64,000 nucleotides of DNA from Clostridium ihumii AP5 (GCF_000612845.1 NZ_CCAT010000045.1:211831-275830); one strand, 5' to 3'. Shown: positions 45,306 through 53,952, counted from the stretch's first letter. The notes: a model not told the origin generated them from the sequence alone. A program made the numbers and translations.

Positions 45306-45978
45306 TGCTACTACCACCTACAATTTGTCCATCCTCAATATGTATAATTCTGTCTGCAAGCTGAGCAATCTCTTCATTATGCGTAATCATAACAATAGTT
45401 TGTTTAAATTTTTCACTTGTAACTTTTAGTAAGCTTAATACATCCTGACTTGTTTTACTATCAAGATTTCCTGTTGGCTCATCTGCAAGAATAATTGCTG
45501 GCTTAGATGCTAATGCTCTTGCAATTGCAACACGCTGTTGCTGTCCACCAGATAAATTATTTGGCATATTTTTTAGTTTACTTTCCAGGCCTAATATATT
45601 AATAATTCTATCTATATATTTCTTATCAGGAGTATTTCCATCAAGCCCAATTGGCAAAACAATATTTTCATAAACATTAAGTGTTGGTACTAGGTTATAG
45701 TTTTGAAACACAAAACCAATTTTGCGTCGACGAAAAATAGTAAGCTCTTCATCTTTTAAACTAAAGATATTTTTACCATCTACAATAACATCGCCACTTG
45801 TAGGACGATCAAGTCCACCAAGCATATGCAAAAGTGTAGATTTTCCACTACCTGATGTACCTACAATAGAAATAAATTCACCATTTTCTATACTTAAGTT
45901 AACACCATCTAATGCATGAACCGCAGTTTCACCACTACCATATATTTTCTTTAAATTCTTTGTTTCAAGAATAATCAT
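45298..45978 (-). CDS. ABC ATPase partner of the FtsX-type permease (MacB/LolD-like)
   Basis: A 226-residue stand-alone ATPase: Walker [13 protein letters not shown], the LolD/MacB-type phrase [15 protein letters not shown], signature [15 protein letters not shown], Walker [16 protein letters not shown] and the switch His in ITHNEE. Start at ATG 45978 after GGAGG; upstream in-frame codons lack a ribosome site. Its ribosome site directly follows an intrinsic terminator-like dyad, so expression from the two-component genes is probably limited. Confidence 0.9.
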   Translation of the reverse strand: MIILETKNLKKIYGSGETAVHALDGVNLSIENGEFISIVGTSGSGKSTLLHMLGGLDRPTSGDVIVDGKNIFSLKDEELTIFRRRKIGFVFQNYNLVPTLNVYENIVLPIGLDGNTPDKKYIDRIINILGLESKLKNMPNNLSGGQQQRVAIARALASKPAIILADEPTGNLDSKTSQDVLSLLKVTSEKFKQTIVMITHNEEIAQLADRIIHIEDGQIVGGSSNV

Positions 45979-45994
45979 AATTAAAATCCTCCAT

Positions 45995-46029
45995 AAAAAA
46001 ATCTGTATCATATTACTATAATACAGATT
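45995..46029 (-). terminator. Dyad/terminator between kinase and ABC operon
   Basis: AATCTGTAT pairs with ATACAGATT around a 12-base loop, followed on the minus strand by TTTTTT and then directly by the GGAGG of the ABC ATPase gene. It could stop read-through from the kinase gene, act as attenuator, or be an operator. See the finding. Confidence 0.65.
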
Positions 46030-46092
46030 ATAAACTATAAATCTTTCTACAATCTTTCCTTATTCAATGAATTCTTACAGTTTTGAAAGATT

Positions 46093-46938
46093 TTAGCCTT
46101 CCATTGGTAGAAACATAGAAAATGTAGAGCCTTTTTGGGGTTTTGACTGAACTTTAATATATCCACCTTGACTTGCAACTATTTCTCTTGCCAAATAAAG
46201 CCCTATCCCAACACCCTCTTCATCGTTTACTAAATGCCCACGATAAAATCGCGAAAAAATTTTTACTGTTTCCTCTTCAGTCATACCAATTCCTGTATCT
46301 GTAATATCTATACGACAGAAAAGCTGATAAGCTGTTGTAGATATTGAAACATTCCCTCCACTGTGAGTGTACTTAATAGCATTATCTATAATATTATATA
46401 GTGCTTCTGCTGTCCATTTAAGATCAAACATTGCATAGATTTCCTTTTTTTCAACCGTCAATTCAATATTTTTAGCTTCAGCCTTTGTCTTTGCTTGTTT
46501 TATTGCATTATCTAGAAGTTTATCTATACTACTAAGCTTTGGAGACACAGAAATCACTCCTGTTTCCAATCGAGAAGTTTTTACTAGAGAAGAAATTAAA
46601 AAATTTAGCTTTTCAGACTGCTCCATAAGTAAATCTACACATTTTCGTTCTTGCTCAGATAAATCACTTTCTGCTAACAATTGTGTATACAATAAAATGT
46701 TTGCAAGAGGTGTTTTAGTCTGATGAGAAATATCTGAAATAAGTTCATTTATTTTTGCTTTTTCTTCTGTAATCTGATCTTTAGTAGTACTGTTCATTGT
46801 AAGAAAATGAGCTAATTTTGTTTCTAATGATGACATTTTAGTTTCATCAAAAACACTTTCTATTGGTTTTCCATCTATAGCATTATCTATCATTTCATTT
46901 AAACGATCCATAACTTTATTTACTTTAAATATATTCAT
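46093..46938 (-). CDS. Soluble sensor histidine kinase
   Basis: A 281-residue kinase without any membrane helix. Residues 1-75 are helical with a coiled-coil look, then the H-box DISHQTKTPLANILLYTQ, N-box LYNIIDNAIKYT, DTGIGM and GVGIGLYLAREI. Kinases beside FtsX-type ABC transporters often sense through the transporter, and loss of membrane segments fits that idea, but this is inference. GGTGA precedes the ATG. It begins one base after the response-regulator stop codon. Confidence 0.88.
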   Translation of the reverse strand: MNIFKVNKVMDRLNEMIDNAIDGKPIESVFDETKMSSLETKLAHFLTMNSTTKDQITEEKAKINELISDISHQTKTPLANILLYTQLLAESDLSEQERKCVDLLMEQSEKLNFLISSLVKTSRLETGVISVSPKLSSIDKLLDNAIKQAKTKAEAKNIELTVEKKEIYAMFDLKWTAEALYNIIDNAIKYTHSGGNVSISTTAYQLFCRIDITDTGIGMTEEETVKIFSRFYRGHLVNDEEGVGIGLYLAREIVASQGGYIKVQSKPQKGSTFSMFLPMEG

Positions 46939-47616
46939 CTATTTCACCGCCCACAAATAACCAATTCCATAGACAGTTTTGATATATTGTGGTTTTGTAG
47001 GAGTGTCTTCAAGCTTATCACGAAGCCTTTTGATGGTAACTGAAAGAGCATTTTCATCTACATATTCTGCACCATCTGTCCAGATACGATCTATCAAAAT
47101 ACTACGTTCTAAAGTAACAGTCTTATTCTCTACAAGCATTCTTAAAAGCTTTTGTTCTGTCTTGCTAAGCTCGATTAAAGTATCATTTTTGAAAAACTCC
47201 ATTTTGTCAAAATCAAATATAAATCCATCTTGCTTAAAATAATTTGATTTTACGAAGCTCTGCTTTCTTAGCTGTGTATTTACCCTAGCACGAAGTATAG
47301 CAAGACTAAATGGTTTTGTGATATAATCATCTGCACCCATTTCTAATCCTGTAACTATATCAGTTTCCATATCATTTGCTGTTAACATAATTATAGGCAT
47401 AGGATATTCCTTTTTAACTTCACAAAGTAAATCAAGCCCATTTCCATCTGGCAAATTTATATCTAAAATCAATAAATCAAAGTCGCCTTTTGATAGATTT
47501 TGTTTTGCAGATGCAATATCATAACATTGTAAAATATCAACCTCTGGATTCTTTAAAGCTAGTGTAATTCCGTTAGATAACGCTTTATCGTCTTCAACTA
47601 TAATAATATTTTTCAA
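46939..47616 (-). CDS. OmpR-family response regulator
   Basis: A 225-residue regulator: receiver with IIIVEDDKALSNGITLAL, phospho-Asp in LLILDINLPDGNGL and ADDYITKPFSLAILRARV; C-terminal winged helix with LSKTEQKLLRMLVENKTVTLE and IKTVYGIGYLWAV. It probably regulates the adjacent ABC transporter genes. Start is TTG at 47616, eight bases after AAAGGAG. First gene of the two-component operon. Confidence 0.9.
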   Translation of the reverse strand: MKNIIIVEDDKALSNGITLALKNPEVDILQCYDIASAKQNLSKGDFDLLILDINLPDGNGLDLLCEVKKEYPMPIIMLTANDMETDIVTGLEMGADDYITKPFSLAILRARVNTQLRKQSFVKSNYFKQDGFIFDFDKMEFFKNDTLIELSKTEQKLLRMLVENKTVTLERSILIDRIWTDGAEYVDENALSVTIKRLRDKLEDTPTKPQYIKTVYGIGYLWAVK

Positions 47617-47787
47617 CTGTAAGACTCCTTTATTTAAATAATCTTTATATTTTAAATCTATTTTTACATTCTAACACATATATATTCAAATACTAAAAAC
47701 ATCAGTAGTATTCAATATGGTATTATATATACTTTTCACCATTTCATCAACACTAAGTATTTATTAAGTTTTTACATGGCAATCACC

Positions 47788-47817
47788 AAATTATGTAAAT
47801 ATAGTTTTACATAATTT
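47788..47817. promoter_or_regulatory. Perfect 12-bp inverted repeat
   Basis: AAATTATGTAAA (47788-47799) and TTTACATAATTT (47806-47817) with a 6-bp spacer, 170 bp upstream of the response-regulator gene. It may be an operator or part of a tandem terminator below the YbjQ-like gene. Confidence 0.4.
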
Positions 47818-47829
47818 AGCCATATATAA

Positions 47830-47856
47830 AAGCCCACAGTTAAAACCTGTGAGCTT
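47830..47856 (-). terminator. Terminator of the YbjQ-like gene
   Basis: AAGCCCACAG pairs with CTGTGAGCTT (one bulge or mismatch), with a T-rich minus-strand tail TTTATATATGG. Confidence 0.65.
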
Positions 47857-47899
47857 AAAAATTAACCTTTATTATATATTTTAAAGATATTCCATATTA

Positions 47900-48427
47900 T
47901 TAAATACTTTTCTCTATAAATACAGATGTTCCATTAGCAAAAACTCCAATCATATTATTTATTAATGTTACAAAATCAAAATCAACACCAATAATAGCAT
48001 TCCCACCTTGCTTAATTGATGATTCAATTAATTTATTCATAGCAGCTTTCTTTGCTGTCTGTACCTTATTAGCCATAGCATTTGATTCTGTACCAAATAT
48101 ATCATTAACTGCCGCAGAAAATTCGCTAAAAAAACCAGTACCTAATACAACTTGACCACTAACAATACCTTTGTATTCACTGATTTTATATCCTTCAAAA
48201 TTAAAACCAGTTGTAAGTAAATGTTGTTTGATTTTTTCTTTTAATTCTTTTTCTTTTCTCGCAATTTCAATTTGTTCCTTTTCTTTTTCTATTTCCTTTA
48301 GCATATTAATTTCATTCTTTGAAAGTTTATTACTATTATCTTCCAATTTGCTCCCACATTGAAAACACATTTTTATACAAATCATCTCTTCTGTCAATTC
48401 TTTCCCACACGTAGGACATTTATCCAT
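47900..48427 (-). CDS. Zinc-ribbon + coiled-coil + YbjQ (UPF0145)-type protein
   Basis: A 175-residue protein. Residues 1-25 form a zinc ribbon (CPTCGKEL and MCFQCGSKL), residues 30-70 are a Lys/Glu-rich coiled coil, and the rest is a YbjQ/UPF0145 domain: YKGIVSGQVVLGTGFFSEFSA, AKKAAMNKLIESSIKQGGNAIIGVDFDF. YbjQ-type domains form pentameric barrels of unknown, possibly metal-related function. AGGAGG precedes the ATG. Single-gene unit. Confidence 0.8.
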   Translation of the reverse strand: MDKCPTCGKELTEEMICIKMCFQCGSKLEDNSNKLSKNEINMLKEIEKEKEQIEIARKEKELKEKIKQHLLTTGFNFEGYKISEYKGIVSGQVVLGTGFFSEFSAAVNDIFGTESNAMANKVQTAKKAAMNKLIESSIKQGGNAIIGVDFDFVTLINNMIGVFANGTSVFIEKSI

Positions 48428-48716
48428 CTAACCTGCCTCCTATTTTAGAAATCATAATGATATTATATATTTCTAAACTTTATCGTATTTTAATTATATA
48501 CATTTTAACCAATATATTCTATATCCTAATATATATTTTATTCATTACACTCTATCTATATAAGTTTAAATATATTTTCTATGTAGTCTTATTCTTAATT
48601 TTACCTACATTTAGTAATTGATAATTTTGAGTATGAAAATTTAACCACATATAATTTATAAAAACTTTAAAGTTAATAAGATATGATTAGATATTAAGTT
48701 GAATTTTTACTAAGTA

Positions 48717-49154
48717 TTATTCAATAGCTATTAAAGTTATTTTTATAACTTTAATTAATGATTTAATTTCAGCTATCAGCTCTTCGATACTGCTTTCAAG
48801 ATTTAATATATCCAAAGTTATTGTTATGTTAGCTGCATTATTTATAGGAATATCTTGATTTATTGTTATTATATTTCCCTTAAACTTTGCTATTACCTCA
48901 AGTATCTCAGATAAGGTTCCATATTCATGACTTGCTAATATTGAAATTGTAGCTTTTTGTCCCTTAACATCTTCTGTCATCAAAAAAACCTTGTCTCTAT
49001 ATTTATAATATGCACTTCTACTAATACCTACTACCTTAACTCCTTCTGTTATATCCTTCACATATCCCTTATACAATAATTGTTTAACCTTAACAACTTT
49101 ATTAAATATATCTGGCAATACCTCACCATCTACAATAAAATAATTATTTTCCAT
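48717..49154 (-). CDS. ACT-domain protein, PheB/UPF0735 family
   Basis: A 145-residue protein with an N-terminal helical/HTH-like segment (NKVVKVKQLLYKGYVKDITEGVKVVGISRSAYYKY, read in parts) and a C-terminal ACT domain (TISILASHEYGTLSEILEVIAKFKGNIITINQ). This matches the PheB/UPF0735 family that often accompanies homoserine or phenylalanine metabolism genes, none of which are near. It may sense an amino acid. GGGGG lies upstream of the ATG. Confidence 0.85.
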   Translation of the reverse strand: MENNYFIVDGEVLPDIFNKVVKVKQLLYKGYVKDITEGVKVVGISRSAYYKYRDKVFLMTEDVKGQKATISILASHEYGTLSEILEVIAKFKGNIITINQDIPINNAANITITLDILNLESSIEELIAEIKSLIKVIKITLIAIE

Positions 49155-49569
49155 AATGTTTTCCCCCTTACTATTTAATTATAATTTTTAAAATGCCTAA
49201 TTTTTTAATATAAATTCAATTAAATTTTTCAACAATACAATAAAATATAAATTTTGTTAATCCATCAAATTTTGAACTTACGTCTTATTTGTGCTCTTCA
49301 TAAATACAATCTCCCATTTTTGTGTTTTAGCTTAATTCTTATTAAAGCTATATCCATGATTATCAGTCTTATTTTTTTAATTAACAAAAATAAAGATGTA
49401 ATTCTAAGAATTTTATTTATTTCTTTATTATAACTAAACATTTCAAAAAACTTAATAAAAAAACATTTTTTTCTTATTTTACTTTGCTATAATACTAACT
49501 ACATTAACAAGAATACTCTTAATTTATTAAATTATTATAATTAAACTATAAAAGGAGGATAATTAATTT
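49155..49569. other. Divergent intergenic region (ACT protein / symporter)
   Basis: A 415-bp AT-rich gap. The right end carries the symporter promoter. On the minus strand near 49285-49320 there is a ribosome-site-like GGGAG followed by ATG and only seven codons; too short to call. Nothing else is evident. Confidence 0.5.
49485..49493 (+). promoter_or_regulatory. Extended -10 of the symporter gene
   Basis: TGCTATAAT at 49485-49493, 77 bp upstream of the start codon; the -35 region is only a T-rich tract. Confidence 0.45.
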
Positions 49570-50751
49570 ATGAAAAAATTAGGACTTATACCAAAACTTA
49601 TAATTGCAATAGTACTTGGAATTATTTTTGGATCATTCTTTCCAAGAATAGTAGTGGAGATTCTTGCTACCTTTAACTCCATATTTGGAAATTTCTTAAA
49701 TTTCGTTATACCACTTATAATCATTGGATTTATAGTTGCTGGAATAGCTGAGTTAGGTGCAAGTGCTGGAAAAATGCTTGGCATAACTACTTTGTTTGCA
49801 TACCTATCTACACTTATAGCTGGATTTTTTGCTTTTTTTGTATCATCAAAAATATTTCCTTTATTTATAGCTACTACAAAAACTATATCAAATGCAGTCA
49901 ATCCAGAAGAACATTTACTTCAGCCACTTTTTAAAATTGAAATGACACCTTTAATGCCTGTTACAACAGCTTTAATATTAGCATTTCTCCTTGGCTTAGG
50001 TATTGCTGCAATTAAAGGAAAAACTTTATTAAATGCATCTATAGAATTTCAACATATAGTCAAGAAAACAATAGAAAAAGCTCTAATTCCATTGTTACCA
50101 ATTCATATAATGGGTATTTTTGCAAATATGACTTATGCAGGAGAAGTACGTAAAATATTATCTGTTTTTTGGAAAGTATTCTTAATTGTACTTGCAATGC
50201 ATATCTTGATGATAACATTCCAATTTGCAGTAGCTTGCTTTGTTGGAAAGAAAAATCTTGTATCTTGCTTAAAAAATCAAATTCCTGGCTATTTAACTGC
50301 AATAGGTACTCAATCATCAGCTGCTACCATTCCAGTAAACTTAGAATGTGCTGAAAAAAACAAGGTATCTAGAGGGGTTAGGGAATTTGTAGTTCCTCTT
50401 TGTGCAACTATCCACTTATCAGGAAGTACAATTACTTTAACATCATGTGCCATAGCTATTATGCTATTAAATGGTATGCCATTATCATTTGGACAATTTG
50501 CTGGCTTTATAGCTATGTTAGGAGTTACAATGGTTGCTGCTCCAGGCGTTCCAGGTGGTGCTGTAATGGCAGCACTAGGAGTACTACAAACAAATCTTGG
50601 CTTTAGCGAAGCTCAACTTTCTTTAATGATTGCTTTATATATTGCACAAGATAGTTTTGGAACTGCTTGTAATATATCTGGCGATAATGCCATTGCAATA
50701 TTAGTTGATGCTTTTAAAGATAAATTTAAACATAAAAATGCTAGTTACTAA
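49570..50751 (+). CDS. Dicarboxylate/amino acid:cation symporter (DAACS)
   Basis: A 393-residue protein with eight helices and two re-entrant loops of the GltPh/GltP fold. Recognisable parts are LIPKLIIAIVLGIIFG, LNFVIPLIIIGFIVAGIAELG (read in parts), AIGTQSSAATIPV (first hairpin), TIHLSGSTITL where most glutamate carriers have NMDGT, and MVAAPGVPGGAVMAALG plus ISGDNAIAIL in the last helices. The replaced NMDGT motif suggests a substrate other than glutamate, such as serine/threonine or a neutral compound. AGGAGG precedes the ATG. Confidence 0.88.
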   Translation: MKKLGLIPKLIIAIVLGIIFGSFFPRIVVEILATFNSIFGNFLNFVIPLIIIGFIVAGIAELGASAGKMLGITTLFAYLSTLIAGFFAFFVSSKIFPLFIATTKTISNAVNPEEHLLQPLFKIEMTPLMPVTTALILAFLLGLGIAAIKGKTLLNASIEFQHIVKKTIEKALIPLLPIHIMGIFANMTYAGEVRKILSVFWKVFLIVLAMHILMITFQFAVACFVGKKNLVSCLKNQIPGYLTAIGTQSSAATIPVNLECAEKNKVSRGVREFVVPLCATIHLSGSTITLTSCAIAIMLLNGMPLSFGQFAGFIAMLGVTMVAAPGVPGGAVMAALGVLQTNLGFSEAQLSLMIALYIAQDSFGTACNISGDNAIAILVDAFKDKFKHKNASY

Positions 50752-50774
50752 AGATACATCTGCAAATGTATCTT
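50751..50774 (+). terminator. Hairpin at the symporter stop codon
   Basis: AAGATACAT pairs with ATGTATCTT immediately after the stop codon but lacks a T run; it may only stabilise the 3-prime end. Confidence 0.4.
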
Positions 50775-50839
50775 AATTAGATAAATTTTAAATTCAGTAG
50801 CAATACTGTTTGTGACATTACTTTAAACCCATAATGAAA

Positions 50840-50872
50840 AATGATTAGGTTTTGCGCACCTAATCATTTTTT
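50840..50872 (+). terminator. Terminator of the symporter gene
   Basis: ATGATTAGGT pairs with ACCTAATCAT around a seven-base loop, followed by TTTTTTG. Confidence 0.9.
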
Positions 50873-50952
50873 GTTTCCTATGTATTCAATTATTTAAAAT
50901 CTAATGGAATATTTGTTTATTATTAATATCTATATGATAATCTACATAAATA

Positions 50953-50995
50953 AAAAGTGAGTATTATCAAAAATACTTTAATAATACTCACTTTT
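50953..50995 (-). terminator. Terminator of the radical SAM gene
   Basis: A 15-bp stem (AAAAGTGAGTATTAT with ATAATACTCACTTTT), followed on the minus strand by TTTTTATTTATG. Confidence 0.85.
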
Positions 50996-51012
50996 ATTTG
51001 TATAAATATAAA

Positions 51013-52137
51013 CTAGAAAAGTAATTCTCCTGGTTTATATCCTTCTGGTAATTCTTCTTCAGTTAAGAATTTAAAATTGTCATCACGTAATATTGGTAAA
51101 AATGCTTCATATGGTGTTTTAGCAAACTCACATCCATAGCTGCTTGCTCCAAACCACTTTCCTTCTTTGCTACTTAAATTTAAATCTCTAGCAAATTTTG
51201 TGTTATTAGAACAATCATGAACTGCTAAATCCCAATTTTCTTCATCTGCTATTTTCATGAATTTTAAAGTTAATTCTCTACTCCAAATTGGAGATATATA
51301 GCCATGTCTAGATACATACATGTTTTCTCCATAGTAATTATCTATGTTGTTTTCATTTAAATGTAATTCTGCACAGTTTATAAAATCTAATTTTGTATCT
51401 AATATTGCTTGTTTTTTCTTAAAGAATCCTTCAAAAAACTCAGGAGTCATTGGAGTTTCAATACCTACATTTTTAATGTATTTTTTTGCTATTCCTATAT
51501 TTTCAATAACTTTATCTGAACAATTAGATGCTCCTAAATTGAAACGTATTTCATCAAGTCCAGCTTCTGCTAATGCTTTTAATGTTTCTTCTGTAGCTAA
51601 AAGCCCATTTGTATATAAATGTTGATGAATTTTCGCATCACTGAATTTCTTTATAACAGAATAGTATTTTTCAATTTCCATAAATGGCTCTAAGTAAACA
51701 TATGAAATACCTGTAGGTTTATTATGTATAGAAAGAAGTAAATCAATATCCTTTTCATAGAATTTTGTTCCGCCAATTTCCCACATACCTTCACCAATTG
51801 GTGGAATATCTCCTAGTTCTCCGTAATTGTAACAGAATTTACATTGTATGTTACATTTATTTGTTTTTCTAATTGCACTTAAACCAGTTCCTAATAAACA
51901 AGAACGACATCCTTTTGGGTACTTGCTTTCATTTCCCACAAATAAACTTCTATTCTCTATATTTTTTAATCCTTTAATTTCTGACATTAACATATCGTTT
52001 CTATGATCAATTGCTTCTTCAATTTGCGCAAAAGTAGCATAAATAATTTCTTGTTGTTTTGTCATAACTTCCTCTTCTTCTGGCAACATTGCAAAAAACT
52101 CAAACCATGACAAAGCATCCTTCTTTGAAATCTTCAT
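51013..52137 (-). CDS. Orphan radical SAM enzyme
   Basis: A 374-residue radical SAM protein with C95, C99 and C102 (CNIQCKFCYNYGEL), preceded by a further pair C77/C80 in GCRSCLLGTG. Later barrel motifs are YVYLEPFMEIEKYYSVI, HQHLYTNGLLATEETLKALAEAGLDEIRFNLGASN (read in parts), GIETPMTPEF and AELHLNEN. The pattern looks like a peptide- or cofactor-modifying type, without a SPASM cluster; substrate unknown. No maturation or transport partner is adjacent. AGGAGG precedes the ATG. A long structured leader lies upstream, suggesting RNA-based control. Confidence 0.82.
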   Translation of the reverse strand: MKISKKDALSWFEFFAMLPEEEEVMTKQQEIIYATFAQIEEAIDHRNDMLMSEIKGLKNIENRSLFVGNESKYPKGCRSCLLGTGLSAIRKTNKCNIQCKFCYNYGELGDIPPIGEGMWEIGGTKFYEKDIDLLLSIHNKPTGISYVYLEPFMEIEKYYSVIKKFSDAKIHQHLYTNGLLATEETLKALAEAGLDEIRFNLGASNCSDKVIENIGIAKKYIKNVGIETPMTPEFFEGFFKKKQAILDTKLDFINCAELHLNENNIDNYYGENMYVSRHGYISPIWSRELTLKFMKIADEENWDLAVHDCSNNTKFARDLNLSSKEGKWFGASSYGCEFAKTPYEAFLPILRDDNFKFLTEEELPEGYKPGELLF

Positions 52138-52211
52138 AATATATCCTCCTCTAATTAATCTTCATAAAGATTAAATTCAAATCTTCTTTTTGTATTTTTA
52201 ACATATTCTTC

Positions 52212-52292
52212 TAAAGGTAAACACACAACTTGTACCTAATACCTTTCGGCATAGTAAAACCCTAGAATGTTTCTAAATACACCCAAGGGTCT
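52212..52292 (-). promoter_or_regulatory. Structured 5-prime leader of the radical SAM gene (candidate riboswitch)
   Basis: On the minus strand, hairpin 1 (52290-52259) has ACCCTTGGGTGT pairing with ACATTCTAGGGT (one mismatch). Hairpin 2 (52255-52234) has CTATGCC and GGTATTAG closed by a GAAA tetraloop. A mutually exclusive helix can form between AAGGTA (52245-52240) and TACCTT (52219-52214). The element is more G+C-rich than its surroundings and lies 75 nt before the coding start. I could not match it to a known riboswitch class. Confidence 0.5.
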
Positions 52293-52390
52293 CAAATCAT
52301 TGTAAGTTTAAACTTTTATGTTAATTTTTATTTTTCTTAAGTAATAATTATATAAAATATAATTTAAAATCCGAGTTTGTTTCTCTATAG

Positions 52391-52419
52391 ATGATACATT
52401 ATTTTAGTTATTGTTTCAA
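52391..52419 (-). promoter_or_regulatory. Promoter of the radical SAM leader
   Basis: TTGAAA (52419-52414) and TATCAT (52396-52391) on the minus strand, exactly 17 bp apart. It predicts an untranslated leader of about 245 nt. Confidence 0.6.
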
Positions 52420-52463
52420 GTTTTTTCTGCTGTAACATACATCAATCCCCTACATTACACTTG

Positions 52464-52520
52464 TCTATCTCTTATAGTTTATATATGTAACTTTTATATT
52501 TTTCCATACTACGTTTAATA
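52464..52520 (-). pseudogene. Rpn nuclease remnant (internal segment)
   Basis: About 55 bp nearly identical to an internal part of the Rpn gene at 53256-53312. It reads KSYIYKL-stop-EIDK where the longer copy reads KSYIYKLPEIEK. It is a relic of a further tandem copy. Confidence 0.6.
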
Positions 52521-52543
52521 AAAAGGCAGGTTAATTACCTGCC
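52520..52543 (-). terminator. Terminator overlapping the Rpn cassette end
   Basis: GGCAGG pairs with CCTGCC around the stop codon region, followed on the minus strand by TTTTTATT. Confidence 0.8.
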
Positions 52544-52731
52544 TCCATTTCTTCTCTTATTTTTTTAACTTCATTTATATCTAATCCCACTTTTAAAGAT
52601 ATAGTTTCATCATCTAAAATATCCAATAACTTTATAGCTAACTCCAATTTTTCTTCTTTTCTTCCTTTTTCTATTCCTTCTTCTCTTCCTTTTTGTGTGT
52701 AATATTTCTTTCTTATTTCTTCTATTGTCAT
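52531..52731 (-). CDS. Stand-alone Rpn C-terminal cassette
   Basis: A 66-codon frame starting with the same MTIEEIRKKYYTQKGREEGI as the C-terminal part of the Rpn gene upstream, then a different end (KLELAIKLLDILDDETISLKVGLDINEVKKIREEMEAGN, read in parts). It has its own ATG but only a distant GAGGG. It is either a leftover duplicated tail or a small regulator; C-terminal fragments of Rpn proteins made from internal starts inhibit the full toxin in characterised systems. A terminator overlaps its end. Confidence 0.5.
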   Translation of the reverse strand: MTIEEIRKKYYTQKGREEGIEKGRKEEKLELAIKLLDILDDETISLKVGLDINEVKKIREEMEAGN

Positions 52732-52763
52732 TTTATATACTTAACCCTCGCTAATATATATTT

Positions 52764-53699
52764 CTATAAATTTTTCTTTAGTTCCTTTACATCTTCCTCT
52801 GTAAGTTTTGAATATTTGACTATTTTCTCTATTGGCTCTCCATCTTTTAGCATTTCTATTGCCATTTCTATTTTCCCTTTTTCTATCCCTTCTTCTCTTC
52901 CTTTTTGTGTATAATATTTTTTTCTTATTTCTTCTATTGTCATTTTATACACACCCCCACTTATTCTTTTATATTCATTATATTTTTCATCTAATTCTTC
53001 ATCATTGATTAGAAATAAATATTCTAGAAAATCTACTAGTGCTTTTATTTGCTCATTATTTTTAACTTTATCATAATCCTTTAATTCTTCTGCTAAGTTT
53101 ATTTTTGCATTAAATATATTCTCATCTTTTGCACCTGTTTCAAGTAAAATTTTAGCCATTTTAAAAACTAACTTTAATGGATTTTCTTCACTTATTTTAT
53201 TTAAATCTAATGTTTCTATATCTATAGTTTTAAAGTTATATGTTAATATTTCTTTTTCTATCTCTGGTAGTTTATATATGTAACTTTTATCTTTTCCTCT
53301 ACTACCTTTATATATATAAATAGCTGCTGCTATTATTTCTGATTTATCATTATACTTATATCTAAACTTATTCCATATTCTGTAGAAATATCTAAACATT
53401 CGCTCTCCAAATACTTCTCTGTCACTACTGTAACTTTGTACTTCTACATGAATAAATATTATTTTATTCTCATTGTTTTTCAATCTTACTTTTATTATTT
53501 TATCTGATATTATTTTTTCACTACTATCTTTATCAAAAATTTCTTTTTGTATTTCTAGTAGTTCCTTATCTAAAGATTCTGTGCCTAATTCCCATGCTAT
53601 TTTATCAAAGAGTTCTGGAAACAATAATTCTGTGATTTCTACCTCGAATGCTTCTAGTATAGATTTTCATGCGGCATCAAAATCATGTTGTTTATTCAA
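52764..53699 (-). pseudogene. Rpn family nuclease (PD-(D/E)XK) with in-frame TGA
   Basis: From about 53624 the frame encodes a typical Rpn/YhgA-like protein: GTESLDKELLEIQKEIF, IIFIHVEVQSYSSDREVFGERMFRYFYRIW (E-x-Q nuclease motif HVEVQ), and a Lys/Glu-rich tail after MTIEEIRKKYY. Upstream the same frame continues as MNKQHDFDAA, then TGA at 53669-53667 where relatives have Trp, then KSILEAFEVEITELLFPEL. The nonsense codon after about ten residues should block the normal protein, though a restart further in is conceivable. Natural start is near TTG 53699. Confidence 0.75.
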
Positions 53700-53832
53700 A
53701 TTTTTCACGTCCTTTAAATTATTATATACTTAAATATATTATATCCTAAAAAATATTTTTATAACAATATATAAATTTAAATTGAAAGTTTACTCTTCAA
53801 TTCAAATAAATGCTTATATTTTTCACAAAAAA

Positions 53833-53854
53833 GAACCTTGACTTCTCAAGGTTC
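53833..53854 (-). terminator. Terminator of the ABC gene at 53953
   Basis: GAACCTTGA pairs with TCAAGGTTC around CTTC, followed on the minus strand by TTTTTTGTG. Member of the recurring TTGA/TCAAG class. Confidence 0.85.
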
Positions 53855-53952
53855 CTTCTATTTCATTTATATGATTTAAAAGTTTTTCTTAATAACTTTT
53901 ATAATAATTATTGTCATAACTATACTTGTATTAAGTATATATTAATTTCAAC

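Noticed and set aside
49280..49325. Possible 7- to 10-codon leader peptides with a GGGAG upstream, minus strand
   Set aside because: Too short to support; no attenuation-type hairpin follows and the neighbouring ACT gene has its own ribosome site further down.
33377..53669. TGA codons at Trp positions in the transposase relic and the Rpn frame, suggesting stop-codon recoding
   Set aside because: Both are in decaying mobile-type genes, other genes in the window end with TGA normally (for example the HAD gene), and G-to-A change is the simple explanation.
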